This document shows positions 45,027 through 54,218 of a stretch of 64,000 nucleotides of DNA, in pieces. Origin of the DNA: Bacteroidales bacterium (lineage in GTDB: Bacteria; Bacteroidota; Bacteroidia; Bacteroidales; Paludibacteraceae); contig SUXD01000002.1 of assembly GCA_015061145.1 (NCBI GenBank), forward strand, positions 62,001 to 126,000. The letters run 5' to 3'. The position numbers were made by a program, and so were the translations under genes. The first letter of the stretch is position 1; the number at the start of each line of letters is the position of its first letter. Below the pieces are notes generated by a model. It worked only from the letters and a program-made list of their open reading frames with translations. It did no database searches and was not told where the DNA came from.

Positions 45027-46628
45027 ATGGCAAATTTAGATTTGACAAAGTACGGAATTACAGGAGCAACTGTAATCGCGCACAATCCTTCTTACGAACA
45101 ACTGTTCGCAGAAGAAACCAAAGCAGGTCTTGAAGGCTACGAAAAAGGTCAGAACACTGAACTCGGAGCTGTAAATGTAATGACTGGTATTTTCACCGGC
45201 CGTTCACCTAAGGACAAATACATTGTGATGGACGCAAACTCAAAAAACACTGTATGGTGGACATCTGACGCTTACAAAAACGACAACCACCCTATGAGTG
45301 AAGAAGTTTGGGCAAAAGTTAAAGACATCGCAAAAAAAGAACTTTGCAACAAAAACCTTTATGTTGTTGACGCATTCTGCGGCGCAAACAAAGATACCCG
45401 CATGGCTGTTCGCTTCATCGTTGAAGTAGCATGGCAGGCTCACTTTGTAACAAACATGTTCATCAAACCTACCGCTGAAGAATTGGCTAACTTCACACCT
45501 GACTTCATCGTTTACAACGCTTCTAAAGCAAAAGTTGAAAATTACAAAGAACTCGGATTGAACTCTGAAACTTGTGTAGCATTCAACACTACTTCAAAAG
45601 AACAAGTTATCATCAACACTTGGTACGGCGGCGAAATGAAAAAAGGTATGTTCTCAATGATGAACTACTACTTGCCTTTGAAAGGTATCGCTTCTATGCA
45701 CTGCTCTGCAAACTGCAACATGGAAGGAAAAGAAACCGCTATCTTCTTCGGTTTGTCTGGTACAGGTAAAACCACTTTGTCAACTGACCCGAAACGTAAA
45801 TTGATCGGTGACGACGAGCACGGATGGGACGACAACGGCGTGTTCAACTTCGAAGGCGGATGCTACGCTAAAGTTATCGGCCTTTCTAAAGAACACGAAC
45901 CTGACATCTACGGCGCTATCAAACGCGACGCATTGCTCGAAAACGTAACTGTTGACGCTAACGGCAAAATCGATTTCAACGACAAATCAGTTACTGAAAA
46001 CACTCGTGTTTCTTATCCTATCAACCACATCAAGAACATCCAGCCGGGTTCTTCTGCACCTGCTGCTAAGAATGTTATCTTCTTGTCGGCTGACGCATTC
46101 GGCGTATTGCCTCCTGTATCAATCCTGACTCCAGAACAGACTAAATACTATTTCTTGAGCGGATTTACTGCTAAATTGGCTGGTACAGAACGCGGTATCA
46201 CCGAACCTACTCCAACTTTCTCTGCATGTTTCGGACAAGCATTCTTGGAATTGCACCCAACTAAATATGCTGAAGAATTGGTTAAGAAAATGGAAAAATC
46301 AGGCGCTAAAGCATACTTGGTGAACACTGGATGGAACGGTACTGGCAAACGTATCTCAATTCCTGACACTCGTGGTATCATCGACGCTATCCTCGACGGT
46401 TCAATCCTGAAAGCTGAAACGAAGATGATTCCTATGTTCAACTTTGAAGTACCTACTGCATTGCCAAATGTAAACCCTGCTATCCTCGACCCACGCGACA
46501 CTTACGCTAACGCATCAGAATGGGAAGTGAAAGCAAAAGATTTGGCTGCTCGCTTTATCAAAAACTTCGACAAATACACAACTAACGAAGCTGGTAAAGC
46601 ATTGGTTGCTGCTGGTCCTCAATTGTAA
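45027..46628 (+). CDS. pckA: Phosphoenolpyruvate carboxykinase (ATP)
   Basis: Interconverts oxaloacetate and PEP; in Bacteroidota it often runs in the CO2-fixing direction during fermentation to succinate. The 533-aa protein has Walker [10 protein letters not shown] (Lys248), the metal and substrate region [21 protein letters not shown], and the RISIPDTRG segment. Codon use differs from neighbours (more GGT, GCT, AAC, CGT), as expected for a highly expressed gene. It has its own strong promoter and terminator, so it is a single-gene transcript. Confidence 0.97.
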   Translation: MANLDLTKYGITGATVIAHNPSYEQLFAEETKAGLEGYEKGQNTELGAVNVMTGIFTGRSPKDKYIVMDANSKNTVWWTSDAYKNDNHPMSEEVWAKVKDIAKKELCNKNLYVVDAFCGANKDTRMAVRFIVEVAWQAHFVTNMFIKPTAEELANFTPDFIVYNASKAKVENYKELGLNSETCVAFNTTSKEQVIINTWYGGEMKKGMFSMMNYYLPLKGIASMHCSANCNMEGKETAIFFGLSGTGKTTLSTDPKRKLIGDDEHGWDDNGVFNFEGGCYAKVIGLSKEHEPDIYGAIKRDALLENVTVDANGKIDFNDKSVTENTRVSYPINHIKNIQPGSSAPAAKNVIFLSADAFGVLPPVSILTPEQTKYYFLSGFTAKLAGTERGITEPTPTFSACFGQAFLELHPTKYAEELVKKMEKSGAKAYLVNTGWNGTGKRISIPDTRGIIDAILDGSILKAETKMIPMFNFEVPTALPNVNPAILDPRDTYANASEWEVKAKDLAARFIKNFDKYTTNEAGKALVAAGPQL

Positions 46629-46649
46629 TTTAATACAATTTAATACACA

Positions 46650-46687
46650 AAGAATAGTCTTTCTCACGGAAGGACTATTCTTTTTTT
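46650..46687 (+). terminator. Terminator of pckA
   Basis: A stem of AAGAATAGTC with GACTATTCTT, extended by TTTC/GAAA-type inner pairs, followed by seven Ts. It ends the pckA transcript 10 bases before the next gene. Confidence 0.85.
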
Positions 46688-46696
46688 ATCATTATT

Positions 46697-48403
46697 ATGA
46701 GAAAAATATCTTGGAATAAAATTATTGGAAAATTTATCGAAGGATTCAACCATTTTTCAATTTGGATATTGTCTTTCTTTGTGGTTTCTATTTGGTCTTT
46801 GCTTCAGAATCATCAGTTGGTGGACACCAACACCAGCTGGAGAATTTATGTCATAACTATTGGCGGTGCGATATGGAGTGTTTCTGCAACGCTTTTCTGC
46901 GAGCATCGTTATTCCCCAAAAACAACGTTTAGAGCGTCGCTTGGCGTCTATTTACTTTGGACAACATATGCATTGTTGCTGCCAGATATTGACAAAATGA
47001 ATGCGGCTTTGAGTATTTCTTTCTCTGCATTGTGTACAGTTGCTGTATTCTCGTTGTTTTTCGTTTCTTTCTTTGGTTGCAAAGATGAAGAAATCTGTTT
47101 TTGGAATTTTTCGCAAAGCACATTGTGTACTTTGTTGTATGCATTGTTGTTTGGATTGATAATACAAGGAGGCCTTTCTCTGGCTGTTTTTGCTTTAGAC
47201 TCTTTGTTCTCGTTGTCAGTTGGTTCAAGATGCTATGGCGATTTGACAGTGTTGTGTCATTTGTTGTTTGTTCCAATCTATTTTGTTTGCAATCTGCCAG
47301 AAAAGGAAAACAAGTTTAATAACGAATTAAGCATAATCAGCAAAACGACAAAAGTGTTGTCGTTATATATATTGCTACCTATTACGACCATTTATTTTGT
47401 TATTTTGTATGCCTATATGGCAAAAATTCTTTTCACTTGGACTTTGCCGCAGGGAATGGTTACTTGGTTGGTGTCAGTCTCAATGGTTATTTATTTCCTC
47501 ATTATTACATTTTGCTACCCATTGTTTGTGCGAGGCGAAAACAAAGTGGCAGAATTTGTATCCCGTTATATGGGCTTGATTGCCTTGCCATTAGTGGTAT
47601 TGATGAGCGTGGGCATTTTGTATCGCATCAATCAGTATGGCATCACGATTAGTCGTGGCTATGTGTTATTGCTTAATATTTGGTTTTATGCAATGATTGT
47701 GTGGCTGACATTGACTAAATCCCATAAAATTCGTTTGATACCAATTTCTTTTTGTGTAATATTTTTCATCTCATCAATTGGCCCGTGGAGTGTAGCGAAT
47801 GTTACTTATAAGACGATTTCAGGACGGTTGAAAGATAACATACAGAAGAGTGGGGCATATCAAGATGGGAAACTTGACGAAATGGCTTTTCTTGCGTATG
47901 TAAACGCCAATGATAGTATTGCTGAACAGATTTTTACCGATAAACGATATCTTGATGCTTATTATCGAAACGAATACGAAAAAGACCTTTTTTCGGAGAA
48001 TAGTGATGATAATTATCAGTTATTTCACGAATTACTCAATGACAGTTCATATGACTTTGCATCGAAAGAAAAGAAAGTGGAATTATTATATGAAACAAAT
48101 GATATTGCTAATATACCGCAAGAGACGGGCGGATATAAGTATTATATTCATGTGGATTACTGTACAGATAAGATTAAGATTGAGGATGATCGTTTGATGA
48201 TTGATAACATATACAAACATGATAATATAACAATACCATTGCCTACAAAAGAATATAAAGAAGATGAAATTTTTACTTATGTGTATAAAGATGGCATTGT
48301 GCATCTGAAATATCTTAAAGGTGTTTTTTATCCAGAAAGAGATTCAAACCGTTACGAAATAAACAGATTTGAATGTGATTTGTTTTATAATTTTCAAGAA
48401 TAG
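46697..48403 (+). CDS. DUF4153-like integral membrane protein
   Basis: A 568-aa protein with about ten hydrophobic segments in the first 370 residues and a soluble C-terminal part (about 385-568), matching the DUF4153 class of Bacteroidota. The segment HLLFVPIYFVCNLPEKE and the following 'LSLYILLPITTIYFVILYAY' stretch are typical. Function is not known. The gene is more AT-rich than pckA. The start is 10 bases after the pckA terminator. I do not see its own promoter, so read-through or a cryptic promoter is possible. Confidence 0.75.
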   Translation: MRKISWNKIIGKFIEGFNHFSIWILSFFVVSIWSLLQNHQLVDTNTSWRIYVITIGGAIWSVSATLFCEHRYSPKTTFRASLGVYLLWTTYALLLPDIDKMNAALSISFSALCTVAVFSLFFVSFFGCKDEEICFWNFSQSTLCTLLYALLFGLIIQGGLSLAVFALDSLFSLSVGSRCYGDLTVLCHLLFVPIYFVCNLPEKENKFNNELSIISKTTKVLSLYILLPITTIYFVILYAYMAKILFTWTLPQGMVTWLVSVSMVIYFLIITFCYPLFVRGENKVAEFVSRYMGLIALPLVVLMSVGILYRINQYGITISRGYVLLLNIWFYAMIVWLTLTKSHKIRLIPISFCVIFFISSIGPWSVANVTYKTISGRLKDNIQKSGAYQDGKLDEMAFLAYVNANDSIAEQIFTDKRYLDAYYRNEYEKDLFSENSDDNYQLFHELLNDSSYDFASKEKKVELLYETNDIANIPQETGGYKYYIHVDYCTDKIKIEDDRLMIDNIYKHDNITIPLPTKEYKEDEIFTYVYKDGIVHLKYLKGVFYPERDSNRYEINRFECDLFYNFQE

Positions 48404-48436
48404 TTTCTTGAAAATTATAAAACAAACAATTATTTC

Positions 48437-48457
48437 GTAGAGACGTTTCATGAAACT
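48437..48457. repeat. Partial copy of a palindromic repeat
   Basis: GTAGAGACGTTTCATGAAACT carries the left half of the palindrome seen complete at 48565-48592 and is preceded by the same AAACAAAC-rich flank. The right half (GTCTCTAC) is missing. It resembles the widespread GTAGAGACG...CGTCTCTAC type of interspersed palindrome. Confidence 0.65.
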
Positions 48458-48466
48458 TTATATGAA

Positions 48467-48502
48467 ATAACAGCCACCCTTTGGGGTGGCTGTTATTTTT
48501 TT
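48467..48502 (+). terminator. Terminator after the DUF4153-like gene
   Basis: ATAACAGCCACCC pairs with GGGTGGCTGTTAT around a short loop and is followed by a T run. It can also act toward the minus-strand gene on the right only weakly, since that side lacks a long T run. Confidence 0.85.
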
Positions 48503-48564
48503 GGGGGGATCGGCAAACCGTTCAGCATCAGTATTGGTGCGGTAAAAAAACAAACGGTTGTTTT

Positions 48565-48592
48565 GTAGAGACGGCCCATGGACCGTCTCTAC
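48565..48592. repeat. Complete interspersed palindrome (GTAGAGACGG type)
   Basis: GTAGAGACGG and CCGTCTCTAC form a perfect 10-base inverted repeat around CCCATGGA. A direct, partial copy with the same AAACAAAC flank lies about 130 bases upstream. The rest of the 355-base gap 48404-48758 holds a terminator and AT-rich sequence, with no gene that I can see. Confidence 0.75.
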
Positions 48593-48758
48593 GGCAATAC
48601 GTACGTTGTTTTATACCGCAAACGATTGAATTATAATAATTTATAATTTACAATAGACGATGCACACATTGTTCCAACGGAAACATGTAAATTTTCATCG
48701 GAAACCGCACGGCAAATTATTTTACAAAAAACTGATTATCAACCAATAGTCATCCGCA

Positions 48759-49685
48759 TTATTCACGGGATGTTATTTTTTCTGGCAACGAAATCATTGC
48801 ACCCAATCGTTCGTCATACTCGCGTTTTTTCCAGTCCACCATTCCACTGCATGTATAAAATGTCAATTCTCCGAAATAAGGTCTGCCATTGATCTCATAC
48901 AAATCGACACGCACTTGAGGAAGTCCTGCTGACAGTTTCTTTGCCAATTGTTTCATTTCTTCAAAAGATTCCGGTTTGGGAGGCAAATTGTCCATTTTTT
49001 TATAGTCAGTCCTTTCTATATCCAACAGTTTGTAATCCATATCAGCAAATCCGATGACTGCGGTTGCATGGTTCTCCAGACCTTTAGAAATGTACATCAA
49101 ACGAGGCTCACCATTGAAACAGAAGAACTTATAATCAACAATATCGTCAGTTGCATCGTTTTTCATAAACTTCTCAACAATGATACGCGGTTCTATTTGT
49201 GAATATACCCATTCTCGGGTTTTCTTTCCATAATACTTCACCCGCAAGGCTTTGTTAATCTTCCTGCGAGCATTTTCAATATCAAAAGTGCTTTTATCTC
49301 TACAGATAATCACACTGGCACAATCGTGCGTGCATTTTATGACAAATTGTTTCGGCAGCTTATCGAAATCAATCTCATCAAAACTTTTATACACACCTAT
49401 TGTAGGAATGATATACTCCTCACCTATTATCTCTGCCACCTTCGCTTTGGCCTCTGCCTTATCCACTAGCAGCGGCAGTTCAGGCTTTCTGTAATATAAC
49501 TTCATCCATTGTATTTTCTCGTTAAAAGTCGTTGGATGTTCAATGTCGGGTTTGTATGCAAATTTATATTCAAAACATAATTCAATGCACTCTTTATCAG
49601 AAAGATGCATCAGACCCCATTTCTCAAAACTTAATTTCCATAATTTCGGATGCTTGATTTTTCTTAATAAACTTCGAAATTCCAT
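48759..49685 (-). CDS. TupA-like ATP-grasp protein
   Basis: A 308-aa cytoplasmic protein with the TupA-type ATP-grasp signature: HPTTFNEKIQWMKLYYRKPE, LLVDKAEAKAKVAEIIGEEY, FVIKCTHDCASVIICRDKS and VDYKFFCFNGEPR. Family members are usually found in capsule or teichuronopeptide clusters and ligate amino acids to sugars. Here it stands alone next to tatC, with no glycosyltransferases nearby. The substrate is unknown. It ends in a gap with palindromic repeats. Confidence 0.85.
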   Translation of the reverse strand: MEFRSLLRKIKHPKLWKLSFEKWGLMHLSDKECIELCFEYKFAYKPDIEHPTTFNEKIQWMKLYYRKPELPLLVDKAEAKAKVAEIIGEEYIIPTIGVYKSFDEIDFDKLPKQFVIKCTHDCASVIICRDKSTFDIENARRKINKALRVKYYGKKTREWVYSQIEPRIIVEKFMKNDATDDIVDYKFFCFNGEPRLMYISKGLENHATAVIGFADMDYKLLDIERTDYKKMDNLPPKPESFEEMKQLAKKLSAGLPQVRVDLYEINGRPYFGELTFYTCSGMVDWKKREYDERLGAMISLPEKITSRE

Positions 49686-49718
49686 ATTCTATCCTTTCTT
49701 TTTATATCTTCTATATAT

Positions 49719-50492
49719 TCAAAATCTTGTTCTTTTCACTACCTTCAAGCTCACTTCGTAGAGCAGATAAACCGGCAGCGCCACCGCAAAAAGTGTAAAC
49801 GCATCAGCCGTTGGAGTGATGACGGCGGCAACTATCAGAATCGCCACAAACGCATGCTTGCGGTATTGCTTCATCAGTGATGAATTCAACAAGCCAAACT
49901 TGGCCAATAACCAGCACACAATAGGAAGTTCGAAGACCACGCCCATCGTAAGGCTCATCACTAACAAAGTAGAAATGTACGATTCGAGCGAGATAAGATT
50001 TTCCACCTCAACGCTCACCTGATATGTGCCAAGAAAACGGAAAGTGAGCGGGAAAAGCAGGAAATAACTCGACAACACACCCACAAAAAACAACAAATAC
50101 GCACAAGGCAATATCAGACGCGCATAGTGACGTTCGTTGTCGTAGAGCGCAGGCGAAACAAAATGAAAAAACTGATAGACCACATACGGCGAAGCGCAGA
50201 CAACGCCCATACATAACGCCATTTGGAGATGCGCCACAAACTGTTGCGCCAACCCCGTGTTGATAAGTTTAACAGAAAAAGGCTCCAACTCTCCGCCAAA
50301 GAACGCTGACAGCTGTCCCAACAGGCGGTAAGTGATGAAATCGGCGTTTCTCGGAGCAAGCACCACATCGAACAGCGAATTTTTGAAAACAAATGCCACC
50401 ACCGTGAAAGCCAACGACACAACCACGCTTCGCACTATTGCGGAGCGCAGCGCGTCAAGATGCTCCCAAAAACTCATCGACTCGTCAGTCAT
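49719..50492 (-). CDS. tatC: Sec-independent translocase subunit TatC
   Basis: Core receptor of the Tat pathway for folded, twin-arginine signal proteins. From ATG 50492 ([21 protein letters not shown]) it is 257 aa with six membrane segments. FWEHLDALR is the conserved N-terminal cytoplasmic motif. The frame continues to 50534, but those extra residues overlap tatA. The start overlaps the tatA stop by 8 bases, so the two are coupled. The next gene downstream is the ATP-grasp protein. Confidence 0.94.
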   Translation of the reverse strand: MTDESMSFWEHLDALRSAIVRSVVVSLAFTVVAFVFKNSLFDVVLAPRNADFITYRLLGQLSAFFGGELEPFSVKLINTGLAQQFVAHLQMALCMGVVCASPYVVYQFFHFVSPALYDNERHYARLILPCAYLLFFVGVLSSYFLLFPLTFRFLGTYQVSVEVENLISLESYISTLLVMSLTMGVVFELPIVCWLLAKFGLLNSSLMKQYRKHAFVAILIVAAVITPTADAFTLFAVALPVYLLYEVSLKVVKRTRF

Positions 50493-50685
50493 TCTTCTTG
50501 TCGCCGTCGTCTTTTTTGGCGTCAGACTCCACACCGTTCATGCCTTCCTTAAAATTCTTTACTCCCTTGCCCAATCCACGCATCAGTTCGGGAATTTTCT
50601 TGCCGCCAAAAAGCAGCAGCACTACCAGGGCTATCACCAAAATTTCGGGCAATCCAATGCCGCCGAGAAAAAGTAATGTGTTCAT
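50485..50685 (-). CDS. tatA: Sec-independent translocase subunit TatA/E
   Basis: A 66-aa pore-forming subunit: one N-terminal membrane helix ([15 protein letters not shown]) followed by [22 protein letters not shown], an amphipathic helix, and an acidic/basic tail. It overlaps tatC by 8 bases. The pair has a clear promoter (50787-50756). No tatB is visible, as usual in this phylum. Confidence 0.93.
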   Translation of the reverse strand: MNTLLFLGGIGLPEILVIALVVLLLFGGKKIPELMRGLGKGVKNFKEGMNGVESDAKKDDGDKKND

Positions 50686-50701
50686 TAGTGTAAAGTATAA
50701 G

Positions 50702-50721
50702 GAGAATTGAACTCAATTCTC
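50702..50721. promoter_or_regulatory. Perfect palindrome in the tatA leader
   Basis: GAGAATTGAACTCAATTCTC is a 20-base perfect inverted repeat. On the minus strand it lies between the tatA promoter and its start codon. It may be an operator or an mRNA hairpin near the ribosome site. Confidence 0.4.
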
Positions 50722-50755
50722 ATGTATTATGTAAAATTATCTCGTTTCTTGCTTA

Positions 50756-50787
50756 CAAATGTATTATTTTTTCTGCTAATCATCAAA
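50756..50787 (-). promoter_or_regulatory. Promoter of tatAC
   Basis: On the minus strand: TTTG (50787-50784), a 20-base spacer, then TACATTTG (50763-50756), matching both Bacteroidota elements. The start would be near 50750, about 65 bases before tatA. Confidence 0.75.
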
Positions 50788-50794
50788 TTGCTGA

Positions 50795-51820
50795 TTATAC
50801 CATCAAACTGTTTCTGGCATTTTCCATAGCAGCTATTACCTTGTCGCACCAGCTGTCGAATTCCGCGTCCTCTTTTTGACACTCCTTGTGCGAAAGCACA
50901 TATTCGAGCGTACGCCTCACCCCTTGGTCGAAACGCACCACCGCCTTGAATTCAGGCACCACCCTTTTCAATTTGGCATTGTCGAACACTACCGTATTTG
51001 CCTTGTCGCCAATGAGTCCGCCTCGATAATCGAAAAAGCGCCCTGTTTCGGCAATGAAATCTGACGGCACATAAAACGGTTTATACTCCACTCCTAGCGC
51101 ATCGGCTATGCATTGATGTATCTGGTTCCATGTGAGCGATTCGTCAGAAGTTATCTGAAACGCTTCGCCAATGGCATGTACATTACCCATCAGCCCGAAG
51201 AAACCGAGCGCAAAGTCGCTGTTATGTGTAACGGTCCAGAGCGAAGTGCCATCGCCATGCACAATGACAGGTTTGCCTTCTATCATGCGCTTGAGCACTT
51301 GCCAGCTGCCTTTGTTGCCATGCACGCCCACCGGAACAGAGCGTTCGTCGTAGGTATGACTCGGACGGACAATCGTAATGGGAAAATCTTCTTCTTGATA
51401 TTTCTGCATCAGAAAGTTTTCACAAGCTATCTTGTCGCGCGAATATTGCCAATATGGATTCTTGAGCGGCGTAGATTCTGTAATCAGATAATTGAGCAAA
51501 GGCTTTTGATAGGCCGATGCGGAACTGACAAATATAAATTGCTTTGTTTTCCCGCGAAACAGGCGATAATCTCGTTCTATTTGCTCTGGGCGGAAACAAA
51601 TGAAATCGCACACACAATCGAACAAGAGAGGCCTAATCAACGCTGCCACCTTCTGCTCGTTCTCAATGTCGGCATTCAGCACTTTGACACCAGCAGGCAA
51701 GGCGGCGTTTCTATTGCCGCGATTGAGCACATACAACTCCCATTGCCCTGAGGCCGCCACCTGTCTTGATATTGCTGCACTGATAGTACCAGTACCTCCA
51801 ATAAACAACGCCTTTTTCAT
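50795..51820 (-). CDS. NAD-dependent epimerase/dehydratase (extended SDR)
   Basis: A 341-aa Rossmann protein. The N-terminal nucleotide motif is GGTGTIS (GxxGxxG-like with Ile/Ser end). Catalytic residues are likely Ser in SSASAYQK and YSRDK (Tyr-x-x-x-Lys). The C-terminal part has RPSHTYDER and HGDGTSLWTVTH typical of sugar-nucleotide epimerases and atypical members. Substrate unknown. It is not coupled with tatA: the tatAC promoter overlaps its 3' end. Its own -7 box is at 51846-51839. Confidence 0.88.
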   Translation of the reverse strand: MKKALFIGGTGTISAAISRQVAASGQWELYVLNRGNRNAALPAGVKVLNADIENEQKVAALIRPLLFDCVCDFICFRPEQIERDYRLFRGKTKQFIFVSSASAYQKPLLNYLITESTPLKNPYWQYSRDKIACENFLMQKYQEEDFPITIVRPSHTYDERSVPVGVHGNKGSWQVLKRMIEGKPVIVHGDGTSLWTVTHNSDFALGFFGLMGNVHAIGEAFQITSDESLTWNQIHQCIADALGVEYKPFYVPSDFIAETGRFFDYRGGLIGDKANTVVFDNAKLKRVVPEFKAVVRFDQGVRRTLEYVLSHKECQKEDAEFDSWCDKVIAAMENARNSLMV

Positions 51821-51838
51821 TTCTCTTACAAGTTTTTA

Positions 51839-51846
51839 CAAATATA
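51839..51846 (-). promoter_or_regulatory. Promoter -7 box of the SDR gene
   Basis: TATATTTG on the minus strand matches TAnnTTTG and lies 18 bases ahead of ATG 51820. It sits inside an inverted repeat (TTCTCTTA ... TAAGAGAA, 51821-51854). Confidence 0.5.
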
Positions 51847-51900
51847 TAAGAGAAATCGGCAAGTGGCACAACGAAAAACGAAAAAAATCAAAAACAGCCT

Positions 51901-54120
51901 CTATAAATTCAATGTGACGGCTGCCCCGATTCTGAACGGATTACCTAGTTGCACATAACTTTTGTTCAGACTCTCGCAATAGAATGTGTAATAATGGGCA
52001 TTTGTCGCGTTTTTGATCCATATAGAGAGAGAATACCCTTTTTTACGCAAAGCTATCTTGGCATTCAGCACACCATAATACTTTTGCATCACATCGTTCT
52101 TCTCCGAGAAATAAATCTGTCCAGCTCCATTATACTGCGCCGAAAAGATGATATTATCAAGCAGCTTTTTGTCCACATTCACCTTATACTCTGCAGAAAG
52201 AGCGAATGTATGTCCGGGTGCAAAAGGCAAATGATTTCCTGCAAAATCCATCGTCATTTCTGCCGTCTTCAAATATTCGTATTCTTTGAATTTTGCAACA
52301 AGAAAACCATAAGACAGTCCCACACGAAAATCTTTTGCCGGATTGGCACGCATTGTGAGTTCTGCGCCATAATTTTGTGAACGCGCCGCATTGCTTACCA
52401 TGCGACTGCCATTTTCGGCGTATGTGACAATCTGTTGATCGTTGAATCGGATGAAGTATGCCGAAACATCCATAAACAACTTGCTCCTTACAGGTTCAGC
52501 ATGAAGCCCTATTTCATAATTCCATGTATATTCTGGCTTATATGATACCGAATTGAGCGGCTGTAATATCACTTCATTGTCGAAAATATTATCTTTAGCG
52601 TGCTTCATTGCTTCTTGCAACGTATTCGACAACATCGAGAAACTGTAACCTCCTGCTTTATATCCTTTTGCAATAGATGCATAAAGCATATAACGGTCGC
52701 TGAAATCGTATTTCGCCGAAAATTTCGGAAGCAGCGTCCAGAAATCTTTTTGATCGTTGCCTTTCAGCTTATATACGGGATTCATGTGAATTCCCATTGC
52801 CGTGGCAGAAAGCGATGCGGAGGTGTTATAATCTATCTCTGCACGCTCATAATCGAATCGGAGCCCCAGCGTGAATGTAAGTTTATCCCAAAAAGTATAG
52901 GATGACTGATGATAAATTGCCGAACCGAAATTTCTCAAGTTGAAAAGTCCAGGAATGTATATATCATCATCAACAGAGACAAACGCTGGCATATTAGGCA
53001 CCAGTGTTCTGAATCCAGTCTGATAGAGCGTCATCGGCGCATCCACCTCGTTCCACTTGGCAAAGCCCATCACGCCGCATACATGCTGATAAGGTTTTTT
53101 GCCGGTCGAGCGGAAGGTGAATTCCTGCGTGAGTGATTTTGAGTTTTGGCATTGCGTCAAACGGAAAATGGAATCGGGCGAAAAGTCCTGGTCCATACGC
53201 ATTTTATCATTCAAATACTGAAAACTTGTTGTCGAAGTCACGATTGTCTCCTCTGTCTTCTTCTGGAAGGAGAGGCTGGCCGTGAGCGCATCTCTGTCGT
53301 ACTTTCCTGGCGCATCGTAAGCCACATCGCCCGCCTTGTCGTTTTCTGCGTCGTACAGAGCGTAAGGATAGGCATTTTGCGATACATTCTCGTACGACAG
53401 CGAAAAATTGGCGAGCCACTCATCCGTCATTCTCCACTCCCAACGCGTGCGACCGCCAAAAGTGCGTTCGCTGTTGCGCTCGTTGCGCACTACGTTACGG
53501 AAAGAGCCGTCATCGGCATCATAAAATCCTCCAAAAGAAAAAGCAAGTTTTTCTTTTATCTTATGATAATAGGACAAGCGGGCTTTCAAATCATTGTAAC
53601 TGCCGTAAGAAATCTGCGCCTTTACGCCTTGATATTCGAACGGCGAAAGCGTGCTGACACGAATCAGTCCCCCGATAGAATTGCGTCCGTACAATGTTCC
53701 TTGCGGACCACGCAACACATCTATGATCTTCAAGTCGAGAAACGAGAAATCGAACAAGCTTTTGTCGAGAATTGGCACATTATCCACATACAATCCCACA
53801 GAAGGGTCATTGGTGCGCGCACCAATACCGCGCAAAAACATCGAAGATGTGATTTTTGAACCGTACTCAGGCATGTAGAAATTAGGTACAAGCGCAGTCA
53901 AATCGGGCATCCGTGTGATTTGCTGACGTGCCATCATATTGGACGAAACCACATTATAAGAAAGAGGCTGCTCACGCAATTCCTGATTTTCACGCGAATA
54001 GACAAGCACTTCCTTCAACTCTATTGTCTGCATTGTGTCATCTACGGCAACCTCCTGCGCCGCAACTGCCGACAAGGCGAACACAAAAGCACATATTAAG
54101 AATAATAATCTAAGATTCAT
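51901..54120 (-). CDS. TonB-dependent receptor
   Basis: A 739-aa outer-membrane receptor from ATG 54120 (signal LLFLICAFVFALSAVAAQ). The frame extends to 54177, but those residues are not signal-like. A TonB-box-like region (TIELKEVLVYSREN) precedes the plug domain (MFLRGIGARTNDPSVGLYVDNVPI, then DVLRGPQGTLYGRNSIGGLI). The rest is barrel. The end is RIGAAVTLNL. The plug resembles siderophore/heme-type receptors more than SusC, and no SusD partner is present. A LuxR-type regulator lies upstream on the same strand, so ligand-responsive control is plausible. Confidence 0.92.
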   Translation of the reverse strand: MNLRLLFLICAFVFALSAVAAQEVAVDDTMQTIELKEVLVYSRENQELREQPLSYNVVSSNMMARQQITRMPDLTALVPNFYMPEYGSKITSSMFLRGIGARTNDPSVGLYVDNVPILDKSLFDFSFLDLKIIDVLRGPQGTLYGRNSIGGLIRVSTLSPFEYQGVKAQISYGSYNDLKARLSYYHKIKEKLAFSFGGFYDADDGSFRNVVRNERNSERTFGGRTRWEWRMTDEWLANFSLSYENVSQNAYPYALYDAENDKAGDVAYDAPGKYDRDALTASLSFQKKTEETIVTSTTSFQYLNDKMRMDQDFSPDSIFRLTQCQNSKSLTQEFTFRSTGKKPYQHVCGVMGFAKWNEVDAPMTLYQTGFRTLVPNMPAFVSVDDDIYIPGLFNLRNFGSAIYHQSSYTFWDKLTFTLGLRFDYERAEIDYNTSASLSATAMGIHMNPVYKLKGNDQKDFWTLLPKFSAKYDFSDRYMLYASIAKGYKAGGYSFSMLSNTLQEAMKHAKDNIFDNEVILQPLNSVSYKPEYTWNYEIGLHAEPVRSKLFMDVSAYFIRFNDQQIVTYAENGSRMVSNAARSQNYGAELTMRANPAKDFRVGLSYGFLVAKFKEYEYLKTAEMTMDFAGNHLPFAPGHTFALSAEYKVNVDKKLLDNIIFSAQYNGAGQIYFSEKNDVMQKYYGVLNAKIALRKKGYSLSIWIKNATNAHYYTFYCESLNKSYVQLGNPFRIGAAVTLNL

Positions 54121-54158
54121 ATCGCTATTATCTGCATCTTTTTTTCGGAATGCAAAGT

Positions 54159-54179
54159 AACGACATTTAAACGACATTT
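54159..54179. promoter_or_regulatory. Direct repeat ahead of the TonB receptor
   Basis: AACGACATTT occurs twice, starting at 54159 and 54170 (11-base period, one helical turn). It lies upstream of a probable -10-like TACTTTG on the minus strand. The spacing fits a dimeric regulator binding one face of the DNA. The upstream LuxR-type protein is the obvious candidate, by inference only. Confidence 0.4.
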
Positions 54180-54218
54180 CACATCCTATAATATTAGGAT
54201 ATTAGTTATTTGAAAAAA

